Source: Ramlibacter alkalitolerans (GTDB lineage Bacteria > Pseudomonadota > Gammaproteobacteria > Burkholderiales > Burkholderiaceae_C). From it: a stretch of DNA of 64,000 bases. Under the pieces are notes generated by a model. That model saw nothing but the letters and a program-made list of their open reading frames with translations, was not told the origin of the DNA and searched no databases. The position numbers and the translations under genes were made by a program. This document shows positions 9,330 through 19,177 of the stretch, piece after piece (positions within the stretch are counted from its first letter, which is position 1; each line of letters begins with the position of its first letter). The DNA lies in assembly GCF_016722765.1 (NCBI RefSeq), contig NZ_JAEQND010000003.1, positions 248,001 to 312,000 on the forward strand, read 5' to 3'.

Positions 9330-10295
9330 CTAGGCTGCGAGCGCGAGTTCGGCGACGGGCGCCGCGCCGGGCGACAGTTCCCCGCCCAGCGCTTCCAGCA
9401 GGTCGGGAATCAGGGCCGACAGCTCGCCCGTGAGGATGGCGGCGTTGGTGTCGAAGCCTTCATCGTCCTTGCCCTTGGTGTCGTCGGCTTCCTTCACGAC
9501 GACGTCCAGCATCTTGAGCTTGCGCAGCTGCCCGGCGTCGCTCAGCACGAAGGAGACGCGATCGTTCCAGGTCAGCGCGAGCTGGGTGGGCATCTTGCCG
9601 GCGGCTATGTGCTCGGCGACCTCGTCGATGTCCAGCGTGTGGCGCGAATAGCGCACGGTGGACTTCTGCTCGTCGGGCGCCTTCAACTCGCAGTCGCGGT
9701 CGACGGTGAAGCGCCAGGGCGCCTCGCGCGTGACCAGCCAGTGCGACATCGAGGCGGCCGGCGAGGTCTGCGTCTGCACCAGTTGCAGGTCGAGTGCGGG
9801 CCCGGCACCCGGCACCTCGAGCAGCGCCGCCAGCAGGGAGGAGACGATGCGGTCGGCGGCGGCCAGGCTGCCGGCGTCCACCACCAGCAGCCTCTCGCGC
9901 GGATCCAGCCACAGCAGGGTGGTGCTGCGCTTGCTGAAGGCGCGCGGCAGCAGGTCCAGCAGGACCTCCTCCTTGAAATCCTTCTTCAGCCTGGCCGGCA
10001 CGCGCTCGTTGCCGGTTTCGAGCTTGTAGCGCTCGATCTTCTCCTCCACCGCGGCCTTGATGGCGGAGGAGGGCACCGCGCGCTTCTCGGTGCATTGCTT
10101 GAGGATCAGGTGGCCGGCGACGCTTTCGGCCATCACCTTGCTCTTGTTGCCGCGCGGCGGCACCCAGCCGGTGGATTCCGGCTGGGTGGGGCCGCAGGGG
10201 ACGAAACGGGATTTCTGCAGGACGCGCTCGAGGGCGGCGAGGTCGGGCAGGACGAAGTCCTCCGCGACGCGGAAGAAACAGGCGTTCTTGAACAT
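9330..10295 (-). CDS. rdgC: Recombination-associated protein RdgC
   Basis: 321-residue DNA-binding protein that forms a ring around DNA and modulates RecA activity. It begins with the family-typical MFKNACFFR; later family blocks include GWVPPRG, KDFKEEVLLDLLPRAF and a mid-protein LLWLDPRERLLVVDAGS. The ATG at 10295 was chosen because the protein family begins MFKN; an upstream extension to 10433 reads through a REP repeat and is not credible. It is divergent from an MFS gene. Confidence 0.95.
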   Translation of the reverse strand: MFKNACFFRVAEDFVLPDLAALERVLQKSRFVPCGPTQPESTGWVPPRGNKSKVMAESVAGHLILKQCTEKRAVPSSAIKAAVEEKIERYKLETGNERVPARLKKDFKEEVLLDLLPRAFSKRSTTLLWLDPRERLLVVDAGSLAAADRIVSSLLAALLEVPGAGPALDLQLVQTQTSPAASMSHWLVTREAPWRFTVDRDCELKAPDEQKSTVRYSRHTLDIDEVAEHIAAGKMPTQLALTWNDRVSFVLSDAGQLRKLKMLDVVVKEADDTKGKDDEGFDTNAAILTGELSALIPDLLEALGGELSPGAAPVAELALAA

Positions 10296-10332
10296 CAGGA
10301 GTCGAAAAGGTCGCCAGGCAAAGCGCCGGATT

Positions 10333-10372
10333 GTAGGCTGGCGGTGAGCCGCGCCAGCGCGCGAACCCCAGC
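10333..10372 (+). repeat. REP element, single copy
   Basis: One 40-bp copy of the window's REP family. It begins with GTAG followed by an imperfect palindrome GCTGGCGGT...AACCCCAGC. It lies between rdgC and the divergent MFS gene. The orientation (GTAG first) is recorded as plus. Confidence 0.85.
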
Positions 10373-10402
10373 GGTGCAGCCCCGGCACCACGGTCCCGTG
10401 CA

Positions 10403-11857
10403 ATGCCCTTCCCCATGAACGTTTGCATGCCAACGGCTAGACTCCCGCCAGTGCAGAAGAAGTACGAAGAGGGGACGTCCGTCCTCCCCGACGGCCTGCC
10501 GGTGCCCGAACGCTATTGGGCCATGGCCGCCATCCTCCTGGGCATCGCGCTGTCGGTGCTCGATGCCACCCTCGTGAACCTGGCGTTGCCGGACATCACC
10601 CGGCATTTCGGCGCCTCGCCGGCCGCGTCGGTGTGGGTGGTCAACGCCTACCAGCTCGCCACGCTGGGCCTGCTGCTGCCCTGCGCCAAGCTGGGCGAGC
10701 GCGTGGGCTACCGCGCCGTGTACCTGGTGGGACTGGCCGTGTTCACCGCCGCCTCCCTGGGCTGCGTGGTGGCGCCCTCGCTGCCGCTGCTGGCCGGCGC
10801 GCGCGCGGTGCAAGGCTTCGGCGCGGCCGGCATGATGGCCGTCAACGCGGCACTGGTGCGACTGACGTATCCCGGCGCCGTGCTGGGGCGCGCGCTGGCG
10901 CTCAATTCCGTGGTGGTCGCGACCTCCTCGGTCGCCGGGCCGAGCATCGCGGCGCTGGTGCTCTCGGTGGCCTCGTGGCCGTGGCTGTTCGTGATCCAGG
11001 TGCCGCTCGGGGTCGTGCTGCTGTGGATCGGACGGCGCGCCTTGCCGCACAACCCGCCGCGTGTCGGCGGGCAGCCGCTGCGCGCCATCGAGGTCGCGCT
11101 CAACATCGCGATGTTCTCGCTGGTGTTCCTGGGTGCCGACGCCTTCGGCGCCCGCCGCGGCGGCGCCCCCGACGCCAGGATGCTCGCAACCGGTGCCGGC
11201 CTGCTGGCGCTCGGCCTCGCCGTCGCCTGGGTGTACGTGCGCGGGCAGCGGCGGCAGGCCGCACCGCTGTTTCCGGTGGACCTGCTGCGCATCCCGGTGT
11301 TCGCGCTGTCGATGTGCACGTCGGTGACCGCATTCGCGGCGCAGACGCTCGCCTTCATCGCCTTGCCCTTCCTGCTGTTGCAGGGCCAGGGGCGCAGCCA
11401 CCTCGCCGCCGGCCTGATGATCACGGCGTGGCCGGCGGCCGTGGTCGTGATGGCACCGATCGCCGGCCGGCTGGTCGGGCGCCATCCGGCCGGCGTGCTG
11501 GGTGGCATCGGGCAGGGCGTGCTGTCGCTCGGGCTGCTGTGCCTGGCGCTGCTGCCGGCGCGCCCGGCGGACTGGCAGATGGCCTTGCCGCTGGTCCTCT
11601 GCGGCGCCGGCTTCGGGCTGTTCCAGTCGCCCAACAACCACACCATCGTGACCAGCGCCCCGCTGCCGCGGGCCGGCGCCGCCAGCGGCATGCTGGGGAC
11701 GGCGCGGCTCACCGGGCAGTCGCTGGGCGCCGTCATGCTGGGGCTGATCTTCAGCGTGGTGGGCGTGGAGGGCGGCGGGCCGGCGATCGCGCTGGGGCTG
11801 GCGTCAGCGCTGGCGGCGGCGTCGGCGACGTTCAGTCTGTGCCGCTTGCGGGCTTGA
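10403..11857 (+). CDS. MFS drug/proton antiporter, DHA2 (EmrB/QacA) type
   Basis: 484-residue major facilitator exporter with about 14 hydrophobic helices. The hallmark SVLDATLVNLALPDI sits in helix 1 and VVNAYQLATLGLLLP in helix 2. The motif-C region reads VVATSSVAGPSIAALV, and FGLFQSPNNHTI is characteristic of DHA2 proteins. The start is uncertain: ATGs at 10403, 10418 and 10427, or a GTG at 10451 that sits 8 bases behind a TAGACT. The first 25-30 residues are poorly hydrophobic, so a later start is plausible. Substrate unknown. Confidence 0.85.
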   Translation: MPFPMNVCMPTARLPPVQKKYEEGTSVLPDGLPVPERYWAMAAILLGIALSVLDATLVNLALPDITRHFGASPAASVWVVNAYQLATLGLLLPCAKLGERVGYRAVYLVGLAVFTAASLGCVVAPSLPLLAGARAVQGFGAAGMMAVNAALVRLTYPGAVLGRALALNSVVVATSSVAGPSIAALVLSVASWPWLFVIQVPLGVVLLWIGRRALPHNPPRVGGQPLRAIEVALNIAMFSLVFLGADAFGARRGGAPDARMLATGAGLLALGLAVAWVYVRGQRRQAAPLFPVDLLRIPVFALSMCTSVTAFAAQTLAFIALPFLLLQGQGRSHLAAGLMITAWPAAVVVMAPIAGRLVGRHPAGVLGGIGQGVLSLGLLCLALLPARPADWQMALPLVLCGAGFGLFQSPNNHTIVTSAPLPRAGAASGMLGTARLTGQSLGAVMLGLIFSVVGVEGGGPAIALGLASALAAASATFSLCRLRA

Positions 11858-11870
11858 TGCGGGTGCGGGC

Positions 11871-11963
11871 GTAGGCTGGCGGTGAGCCGCGCCAGCGCGC
11901 GAACCCCAGCAATGCGCGAAGCGCCGGGGTTCCGTCGCGTTCGCGCGTCCCCCCCGGCCTGCG
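11871..11963. repeat. REP pair (BIME) between convergent genes
   Basis: A perfect forward REP copy (11871-11910, starting GTAGGCTGG) is followed by a degenerate inverted copy (11921-11963, CGCCGGGGTTCC...). Together they form a large imperfect hairpin between the 3' ends of the MFS gene and the glutathione transferase gene. Confidence 0.8.
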
Positions 11964-11973
11964 AGGACCATCC

Positions 11974-12675
11974 TCACCGCCGCTGGTACTGCGCCGCCCC
12001 GAACAAGATCTCGCGCGCCTTCGCATCCTCGGTGATCGGCTTGCGCAGTTCCGCCAGCACCTTCACGCCGCGCTGCACCGCCGGGCGCTGCGCGATCGTG
12101 TCGAACCAGCGCTGCAGGTGCGGATAGTCCTCCAGCTGCACGCCCTGGTTCTGCCAGCTGCGCAGCCACGGAAAGGTCGCGATGTCGGCGATCGAGTACT
12201 CGGCCCCACCGAGCCACTCGCTTTGCGCCAGGCGCTTGTCGATCACGCCGTACAGGCGCTTCGCCTCGTTGGTGTAGCGGTCGATGGCGTAGGCAATCTT
12301 CTCGGGCGCGTAGATGCGGAAGTGGTGGCACTGCCCCAGCATCGGCCCGACGCCGCCCATCTGGAACATCAGCCACTGCAGCACCTCGTACTTCGCGCGG
12401 TCGCCGGCGGGCAGGAAGCGCCCGGTCTTGGCCGCCAGGTACACCAGGATGGCGCCCGATTCGAACACCGGGATCGGCTCGCCGTCGGGCCCGTCCGGAT
12501 CGACGATCGCGGGGATCTTGTTGTTCGGGCTGATGGCAAGGAAGTCGGGCCTGAACTGCTCGCCGGCGCCGATGTTCACCGGGATCGCCTCGTAGGGCAG
12601 GCCGCACTCCTCCAGCATGATGTGCACCTTGTGGCCGTTCGGCGTGGGCCAGGAATGGACGGCAATCGTCGACAC
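11974..12675 (-). CDS. Glutathione S-transferase (YfcG/YghU-like)
   Basis: 233-residue glutathione transferase. The thioredoxin-like N-terminal domain has SWPTPNGHKVHIMLEE and the glutathione-binding turn NNKIPAIVD, then the ESGAILVYLA block. The helical C-terminal domain has DIATFPWLRSW. The resemblance to disulfide-bond oxidoreductase types (YfcG/YghU) comes from the TPNG N-terminal pattern. Start GTG at 12675 is supported by an AGGAGG 7 bases upstream; longer versions have no such site. Confidence 0.9.
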   Translation of the reverse strand: MSTIAVHSWPTPNGHKVHIMLEECGLPYEAIPVNIGAGEQFRPDFLAISPNNKIPAIVDPDGPDGEPIPVFESGAILVYLAAKTGRFLPAGDRAKYEVLQWLMFQMGGVGPMLGQCHHFRIYAPEKIAYAIDRYTNEAKRLYGVIDKRLAQSEWLGGAEYSIADIATFPWLRSWQNQGVQLEDYPHLQRWFDTIAQRPAVQRGVKVLAELRKPITEDAKAREILFGAAQYQRR

Positions 12676-12727
12676 GCAGGGACCTCCTGTTTCTCTATGA
12701 TGAGGCAACTTCAGGGCAAACCGGCGC

Positions 12728-13420
12728 ATGTTCGACCGCATCCGGAAAGTCTTCCAGCGCGGGACCACGCAAGGCGATGGCGGGCCGGGGTCCTCGCTGT
12801 CGCCCAACGGACCGGTGTCCGAATGGGCGGCCTCGCGCGGCCTGAGCTTTTCGATGGGGCCGCTGGGCCACACGGCGTCCATGCACGGCAAGGTCGGAGG
12901 CCACGCCTGGCGGATGGAACTGGGCAAGCCCACGCGCGACTACATCCACGGGGAGGAATTGCGCGCCCGCGCCGAACTCGGCGTGTTCGACGACGTCGGC
13001 GCGCTGATCATCAGCCGCCCGCTGAAGGACGCCCTGGAGCGGCGCGCCTACAGCATGATCACCGACACGCTGCAGACCACGGCCGATCCGCGCCTGCCGG
13101 AGGAAATGCGCTGGCTGGCGATGTACGACGAGATCGGCTGGGAGGGCGTGCCGCAGGCGTTCTGGAGGCGCTACGCCGTGCTGTCCGACCGGCGCGAACA
13201 TGCGCTCGCTTGGGTCGACAACGCGCTGGTCGAGCTGCTTCTCGGTGCGCCCACGCCGCCGCCGGGCGTGCAGCAGCCCTTCATGCTCGTGCTGATGCGC
13301 GGCAAGTGCTATCTGCGCATGCAGTACCAGCCGGCGGTCACGAGCACGCTGGATCACGCCAGCACGGTGTTCATCGCGGCCTGCGAAAGCGCGCTGGGGG
13401 CGTTCGGGACGCGGCGCTGA
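12728..13420 (+). CDS. Conserved-looking hypothetical protein
   Basis: 230 residues, not recognised. No signal peptide or membrane helix is obvious. The N-terminal 30 residues are Gly/Ser/Pro-rich and likely disordered. The rest is a mixed alpha/beta soluble domain with charged helices (EEMRWLAMYDEIGWEG, AFWRRYAVLSDRREHALAW). The ATG at 12728 is 52 bp from the divergent glutathione transferase start. Codon use matches its neighbours, so it is probably a real lineage gene. Confidence 0.7.
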   Translation: MFDRIRKVFQRGTTQGDGGPGSSLSPNGPVSEWAASRGLSFSMGPLGHTASMHGKVGGHAWRMELGKPTRDYIHGEELRARAELGVFDDVGALIISRPLKDALERRAYSMITDTLQTTADPRLPEEMRWLAMYDEIGWEGVPQAFWRRYAVLSDRREHALAWVDNALVELLLGAPTPPPGVQQPFMLVLMRGKCYLRMQYQPAVTSTLDHASTVFIAACESALGAFGTRR

Positions 13421-13449
13421 TCAGCACCGGGCGGACACGAAGCAATTCG

Positions 13450-13548
13450 AACGCAGAAACCGCAAAAGGAAGACGAAAGCCGCAGAAAACATCCGGTTCG
13501 ATGGATGTCCTTCTGCGGCTTCTGCGTCACTTCTGCGGCTTCTGCGTT
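13450..13548. repeat. Long inverted repeat, AACGCAGAAGCCGC family, copy 1
   Basis: Arms 13450-13494 and 13503-13548 are nearly perfect inverted copies about 45 bases long, built from the unit CGCAGAAGCCGCA, with an 8-bp loop. It lies between the hypothetical gene (plus) and the acyl-CoA dehydrogenase gene (minus), both ending here, so the hairpin could serve as a two-way transcription stop. Two relatives are at 35561 and 43923. Confidence 0.85.
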
Positions 13549-13586
13549 CTACCTGCGGGAACAGCCACCGGTTCTCGATGACGAGA

Positions 13587-14861
<1,275 letters not shown>

Positions 14862-14890
14862 GGTGGATGCAGTTCCTCGTGGTTGGAGAG

Positions 14891-16000
14891 TCAGGCCCGC
14901 TGCGCGAAGCTCCAGGCCAGTTCCGCCATCGGCCGCGCGGACTTGCCGGAAGCCACCGCCTGCTGGCTAGAGGCGGTGCCGGCCTCCACGCGCTTGGCGA
15001 TGCCCTGCAGGATGGCGGCGATGCGGAACATGTTGTAGGCCATGTAGAAGTTCCAGTCGGCCTTCAGGTCGGCGACGGTCGACAGGCCCGTGCGATCGCA
15101 GTAGCGGCGGATGTAGTCGTCCTCGCTCGGGATGCCCAGCGCGGCGTGGTCGAGCCCGCCGATGCCGCGGAACGAGCCGTGTGGGACGTGCCAGGCCATG
15201 CAGTGGTAGCTGAAGTCCGCCAGCGGATGGCCCAGCGTGGAAAGCTCCCAGTCGAGCACCGCCACGGCGCGTGGCTCGGTCTCGTGGAACATCAGGTTGT
15301 CCAGCCGGTAGTCGCCGTGCACGATCGAGACCTTGCCTTCGTCGCGCGCCGCCGGCGGGATGTGCGCCGGCAGCCATTCGAGCAGCCGTTCCATCTCCGG
15401 GATCGGCTGGCTCATGGGCCCGGCGCCATCGGTCGAGGCCTTGTACTGCTTGCTCCAGCGGCCGATCTGGCGCTCGAAGTAGTTGCCCGGCTTGCCGTAG
15501 CCCGCCAGGCCGCGTTCCGCGAATTTCACCGTGTGCAGCGCCGCGATCACGCGGTTCATCTCGTCGTAGATGCGGGCGCGCTCGGCCGGCGCGATGCCGG
15601 GGAGGGCCTGGTCCCACAGCACGCGGCCCTGCATGAACTCCATGATGTAGAAGGCGCGGCCGATCACCGACTCGTCCTCGCACAGCACGTGCATCCGCGG
15701 CACCGGGACATCGGTGCCGGCGAGCCCGCGCATGACGGCGAACTCGCGCTCCACCGCGTGCGCCGAGGGCAGCAGCTTGGCGACCGGCCCCGGCTTGGAG
15801 CGCATCACGTAGCTGCGCTGCGGCGTCACCAGCTTGTACGTCGGGTTGGACTGCCCACCCTTGAACATCTCCACCGACAGCGGACCGCGGAAGCCTTCGA
15901 GGTTGCGCTCCAGCCAGGCGGTGAGCGCATCGACGTCGAAGGCGTGGCGCTCGGACACCGGCCGGGTGCCGACGAAATGCTCGTAGTTCTGCTCGCTCAT
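14891..16000 (-). CDS. Phosphotransferase family protein (APH-like acyl-CoA kinase candidate)
   Basis: 369 residues with the aminoglycoside phosphotransferase/choline kinase fold. Kinase motifs are visible: the nucleotide-binding [12 protein letters not shown], the invariant Lys/Arg region YVMRSKPG, the catalytic loop [13 protein letters not shown] and the metal-binding [12 protein letters not shown]. No drug-resistance role is implied. In human ACAD10/11 this domain precedes an acyl-CoA dehydrogenase, and in Pseudomonas levulinate catabolism the homologue LvaA phosphorylates 4-hydroxyacyl-CoA. Its position between a Crp/Fnr regulator and an acyl-CoA dehydrogenase fits that kind of job. Confidence 0.9.
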   Translation of the reverse strand: MSEQNYEHFVGTRPVSERHAFDVDALTAWLERNLEGFRGPLSVEMFKGGQSNPTYKLVTPQRSYVMRSKPGPVAKLLPSAHAVEREFAVMRGLAGTDVPVPRMHVLCEDESVIGRAFYIMEFMQGRVLWDQALPGIAPAERARIYDEMNRVIAALHTVKFAERGLAGYGKPGNYFERQIGRWSKQYKASTDGAGPMSQPIPEMERLLEWLPAHIPPAARDEGKVSIVHGDYRLDNLMFHETEPRAVAVLDWELSTLGHPLADFSYHCMAWHVPHGSFRGIGGLDHAALGIPSEDDYIRRYCDRTGLSTVADLKADWNFYMAYNMFRIAAILQGIAKRVEAGTASSQQAVASGKSARPMAELAWSFAQRA

Positions 16001-16007
16001 GGGGCGG

Positions 16008-16790
16008 TCACTTCTCGTTGTCGGCTTCGACGATGCGCAGCAGGCTTTCGCGATTGCGCACCACCAGGCCGCCCGGTTCGATGCGGATCACGTCTTCGCG
16101 TTCCATCTGCTTGAGCTCCTGGTTGACGCGCTGGCGCGAGGCGCCCAGCAGCTGCGCGAGTTCCTCCTGCGCGAGCTGCAGGCCGATGCGCACCTCGCGG
16201 CCATCGGCCAGCGAGGGCACGCCGTAGCTGCGCACCAGGTGCGCCAGCTGCTTGGCCAGGCGCGCCCGCAGCGGCAGCGTGTTGAGGTCCTCCACCAGCC
16301 CGAACAGCTGGCGGATGCGGCGGGCCTGCAGCCGCAGCAGGGCCTCGTACAGCTCCACGTGCTGCGACAGGATCTTCTGCAGGTCCGCCCGCGAGACGAG
16401 CAGCATGGTGGTGTCGCCGTGCGCGTAGGCATCGTGGGTGCGGCGCTCGCCGTCGAAGATGGCGACGTCACCGAACCAGATCCCCGGTTCCACATAGGTC
16501 AGGGTGACCTGCCTGCCGGTGATGGAGGTCGAGCTCACGCGCACCGCGCCGCGCGCCACCGCGCTCCAGAACTCGGCCGGGTCGCCGCGGGCGCAGATCA
16601 GTTCGCCGTCCTTGTAGCGTTTGACGAAGGCGCATCGGAGGATGTCGTGGCGCAGCGATGGGGAAAGGGAGGAGAACCAGCGGCCGTTGTTGATGGCGGC
16701 GCGCTCCTCGATGGTAAGAATGGGGTCGTCCATGGTCTGTCTTGTGAGCGACTGCCGGGCCTCCTGCGTCGCATCGGGGGCCGCGCTCAT
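16008..16790 (-). CDS. Crp/Fnr-family transcriptional regulator
   Basis: 260-residue regulator with a cyclic-nucleotide-binding-type N-terminal barrel (GELICARGDPAEFWSAVARG, WFGDVAIFDGE) and a C-terminal winged helix whose recognition helix is LLGASRQRVNQELKQ. There is no FNR-type cysteine cluster, so direct iron-sulfur oxygen sensing is unlikely. The start at 16790 makes an ATGA overlap with the enoyl-CoA hydratase stop; an alternative ATG at 16733 (MDDPILTIEER) would give 241 residues. It sits inside a fatty acyl-CoA operon and may regulate it. Confidence 0.88.
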   Translation of the reverse strand: MSAAPDATQEARQSLTRQTMDDPILTIEERAAINNGRWFSSLSPSLRHDILRCAFVKRYKDGELICARGDPAEFWSAVARGAVRVSSTSITGRQVTLTYVEPGIWFGDVAIFDGERRTHDAYAHGDTTMLLVSRADLQKILSQHVELYEALLRLQARRIRQLFGLVEDLNTLPLRARLAKQLAHLVRSYGVPSLADGREVRIGLQLAQEELAQLLGASRQRVNQELKQMEREDVIRIEPGGLVVRNRESLLRIVEADNEK

Positions 16791-17566
16791 TCGTAGTCCG
16801 GCTTCTGCTTGGCCAGGAAGGCGCCGATGCCGATCCCGCCGTTGGCGTGGTGCAGGTTGCGCACGAAGTGCTCGCGCTCCGCGGCTAGGTGGCGGGCCAG
16901 GGGGGTGTCGCCCGCGTCGTTGACCAGCTCCTTGATGCTGGCGATCGCATTGGGCGCACGCTCGTTGAGCCTTGCGGCGAATTCCAGGGCCTCCTGCAGC
17001 GCCGCGCCGGGAGCGCTGACGCGGTTGACCATGCCGAACTGCTGCAGGCGCAGCGGACCGATGCGCTCGCCGCACATCAGCAGCTCGTTGACGGCCTGCC
17101 GCGGCAAGGCCTGCGCGAGGCTCCAGGTGCCGCCGCCATCCGGCGACAGCGCGACGCTGCTGTAGGCCATCACGAACACGGCGTCCTCCGCCGCCACGAT
17201 GAAGTCGCAGGCCAGCGCCAGCGAGAAGCCCGCGCCCGCGGCGGCGCCTTCGACCGCGGCGATCACCGGCTTGGGAAAGGTGCGGATCGCCTCGATCCAG
17301 CCGTGCAGGCCGTCGATGGATTGCGCCTGCACCGCGGGCGGCTGCTCGCGATTGGCCAGCAGGCGCTGCAGGTTGCCGCCGGCGCAGAAGGTGTTGCCGG
17401 CGCCGGTGATGACGACGCTGCGCACCTCGGGGTTGCTGTCCGCCGCGTTGAGCGCCTCGACGCCGGCCGCGTAGATCTCCGGCCCCAGCGCGTTGCGCAG
17501 TTCCGGATTGCTGATGGTCAGGACCATGGTGCGGCCCTGGCTGGCGCTTTTCAGTTCCGCGGGCAT
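16787..17566 (-). CDS. Enoyl-CoA hydratase/isomerase family protein
   Basis: 259-residue crotonase-fold enzyme. The oxyanion-hole blocks are FCAGGNLQRL and VEGAAAGAGFSLALACDF; the second acidic position is in ALSPDGGGTWSL. The C-terminal FLAKQKPDYE is usual for the family. Close relatives in Burkholderiales are often labelled oxepin-CoA hydrolase (alternative type), but the sequence alone supports only a hydratase/isomerase. Its start is 4 bp from the 3-hydroxyacyl-CoA dehydrogenase stop, and its stop overlaps the regulator start. Confidence 0.9.
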   Translation of the reverse strand: MPAELKSASQGRTMVLTISNPELRNALGPEIYAAGVEALNAADSNPEVRSVVITGAGNTFCAGGNLQRLLANREQPPAVQAQSIDGLHGWIEAIRTFPKPVIAAVEGAAAGAGFSLALACDFIVAAEDAVFVMAYSSVALSPDGGGTWSLAQALPRQAVNELLMCGERIGPLRLQQFGMVNRVSAPGAALQEALEFAARLNERAPNAIASIKELVNDAGDTPLARHLAAEREHFVRNLHHANGGIGIGAFLAKQKPDYE

Positions 17567-17570
17567 GGGT

Positions 17571-19091
17571 TCAGGCCTCTTCCTGCAGCAGCGACAGGCC
17601 GATGGCGCCGCGGCGGCGCAGCCAGGGGCTGGGGCGGTAGCGCGGGTCGCCGTACACCGTCTGCAGGTTGAACAGAACTTCCAGGATGTTCGTCGGGCCC
17701 CAGCGGTCCCCCATGGCCAGCGGGCCGAGCGGATAGCCCAGGCCCAGCGTCACCGCCGTTTCCAGGTCGCGCGGCGAGCAGACGCGCTGCTGGCACATGT
17801 CGGCCGCGATGTTGACGATGGTGCCGACGACGCGCTGCGTGACGAAGCCGCCCGAGTCGCGGATCACGCTGACCGGCTTGCCGTCGCGGGCGAACAGGGC
17901 GTGGGCGGCATCGCGCATGTCGGGGCGCGTCGCGGGGTTGGTGGCGAGCACGCGGCGCTTCGTGGCGGCATCCTCGATCAGCAGGTCGATGCCGACGGTG
18001 CGGGCGGGGTCGAGCCGCTCCACCACCGCCACCGTGGTGACGTCGAAACCGAGCGGCGCCACCAGCGTGAGCGCCTGCGCGGAGGGCGACTGGCCGGTCT
18101 CCACCTTGGCGCCCAGGTCCTTGAGCAGCTGGAACAGCTCGGCCCGGCGCGCGGCACGGTTGGAAACCCACACCGGCGGAATCTCCTGCACCGTGGGCGC
18201 GGGCGCTTCGGCCGGCACCTGCTGCTTGCCCTCGGCGTAGCGGTAGAAGCCCTCGGCCGTCTTGCGTCCCAGCATGCCGCCGGCGACGCGCTGGGCGGCG
18301 ATGGGGCTGGGGCGGTAGCGCGGCTCGTCGTAGTACTGGCGGTAGATCGACTCCATCACCGGATGCGAGACGTCCAGCCCGGTCAGGTCCATCAGCTCGA
18401 AGGGCCCGAGCCTGAAGCCGACCTGGTCGCGCAGGATGCGGTCGATGGTGGCGAAATCGGCCACGCCCTCGCCGACGATGCGCAGCGCCTCGGTGCCGTA
18501 GCCGCGGCCGGCGTGGTTGACGATGAAGCCGGGCGTGTCCTGCGCCTGCACCGGCGTATGGCCCATCTGCCTGGCATACGCGGTGAGGCCTTCGCACACG
18601 GCGGGATCGGTCTTCAGGCCGGCGATCACCTCCACCACCTTCATCAGCGGCACCGGGTTGAAGAAGTGGTAGCCGGCGACGCGCTGCGGTCGCTGCAGCC
18701 CGTTGGCGATCGCGGTGACGGACAGCGAGGACGTGTTGGTGGCCAGCACGGCCTCGGGCCCCACGATGCCTTCGAGCTGCGCGAACAGGGCCTTCTTCAC
18801 GTCGAGCCGTTCGACGATCGCCTCGACCACCAGCTCGCAGTCCGCCAGGTCCTGCAGGCTGCCGGCGGCGTGCAGCCGCTGCTTGGCCGCCTGCACGGCC
18901 CCGGCCTCCATGCGGCCCTTTTCCTGCAGGCGGTCCCATTGGGTCGCCAGGTCCGCCAGGGCCCGCTGCACGGCCTCGGGCTGGGTGTCGTAAAGACGCA
19001 CGGTGCTGCCCGCCTGCGCCGCGATCTGCGCGATGCCGCGGCCCATGGCCCCGGCGCCCGCAATGCCGATGGTGTTGTAACGAGTCTCCAT
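17571..19091 (-). CDS. 3-hydroxyacyl-CoA dehydrogenase (PaaH-like, duplicated C-terminal domain)
   Basis: 506-residue NAD-dependent beta-oxidation enzyme. The Rossmann motif GIAGAGAMGRGIAQ is at residues 9-22, the catalytic region is SSLSVTAIAN with GYHFFNPVPLMKVVEVI, and two 3HCDH C-terminal domains follow (NHAGRGYGTEALRI and VTQRVVGTIVNIAADM). About 500 residues with two such domains is the form found in phenylacetate catabolism (PaaH). It is the first gene of the minus-strand operon running to 13587. No other paa genes are in the window. Confidence 0.92.
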   Translation of the reverse strand: METRYNTIGIAGAGAMGRGIAQIAAQAGSTVRLYDTQPEAVQRALADLATQWDRLQEKGRMEAGAVQAAKQRLHAAGSLQDLADCELVVEAIVERLDVKKALFAQLEGIVGPEAVLATNTSSLSVTAIANGLQRPQRVAGYHFFNPVPLMKVVEVIAGLKTDPAVCEGLTAYARQMGHTPVQAQDTPGFIVNHAGRGYGTEALRIVGEGVADFATIDRILRDQVGFRLGPFELMDLTGLDVSHPVMESIYRQYYDEPRYRPSPIAAQRVAGGMLGRKTAEGFYRYAEGKQQVPAEAPAPTVQEIPPVWVSNRAARRAELFQLLKDLGAKVETGQSPSAQALTLVAPLGFDVTTVAVVERLDPARTVGIDLLIEDAATKRRVLATNPATRPDMRDAAHALFARDGKPVSVIRDSGGFVTQRVVGTIVNIAADMCQQRVCSPRDLETAVTLGLGYPLGPLAMGDRWGPTNILEVLFNLQTVYGDPRYRPSPWLRRRGAIGLSLLQEEA

Positions 19092-19161
19092 GCGGGCATT
19101 ATCGGCGGGCGCGCAGTGCCCTCCGGACCCAACTTTTTGGGGGACCGGGTTCCGGCTTGCC

Positions 19162-19167
19162 TAGAAT
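19162..19167 (+). promoter_or_regulatory. Candidate -10 box (TAGAAT) for the FimV-like gene
   Basis: TAGAAT ends 10 bases before the ATG at 19178. If used, transcription would start about 4 bases before the ATG, giving a nearly leaderless mRNA. The -35 is poor (TTGGGG at 19137, spacing 19). Confidence 0.4.
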
Positions 19168-19177
19168 GGGCGCCTTC

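Noticed and set aside
14891-16000. Aminoglycoside resistance kinase
   Set aside because: The fold fits, but position beside an acyl-CoA dehydrogenase and beta-oxidation genes points to acyl-CoA metabolism.
16008-16790. Oxygen sensor FNR itself
   Set aside because: The Crp/Fnr protein here lacks the N-terminal cysteine cluster needed for the iron-sulfur centre.
16733-16790. Shorter start of the Crp/Fnr regulator at 16733
   Set aside because: No ribosome-binding site and no overlap with the previous gene, whereas 16790 makes an ATGA junction; still possible and noted in the feature.
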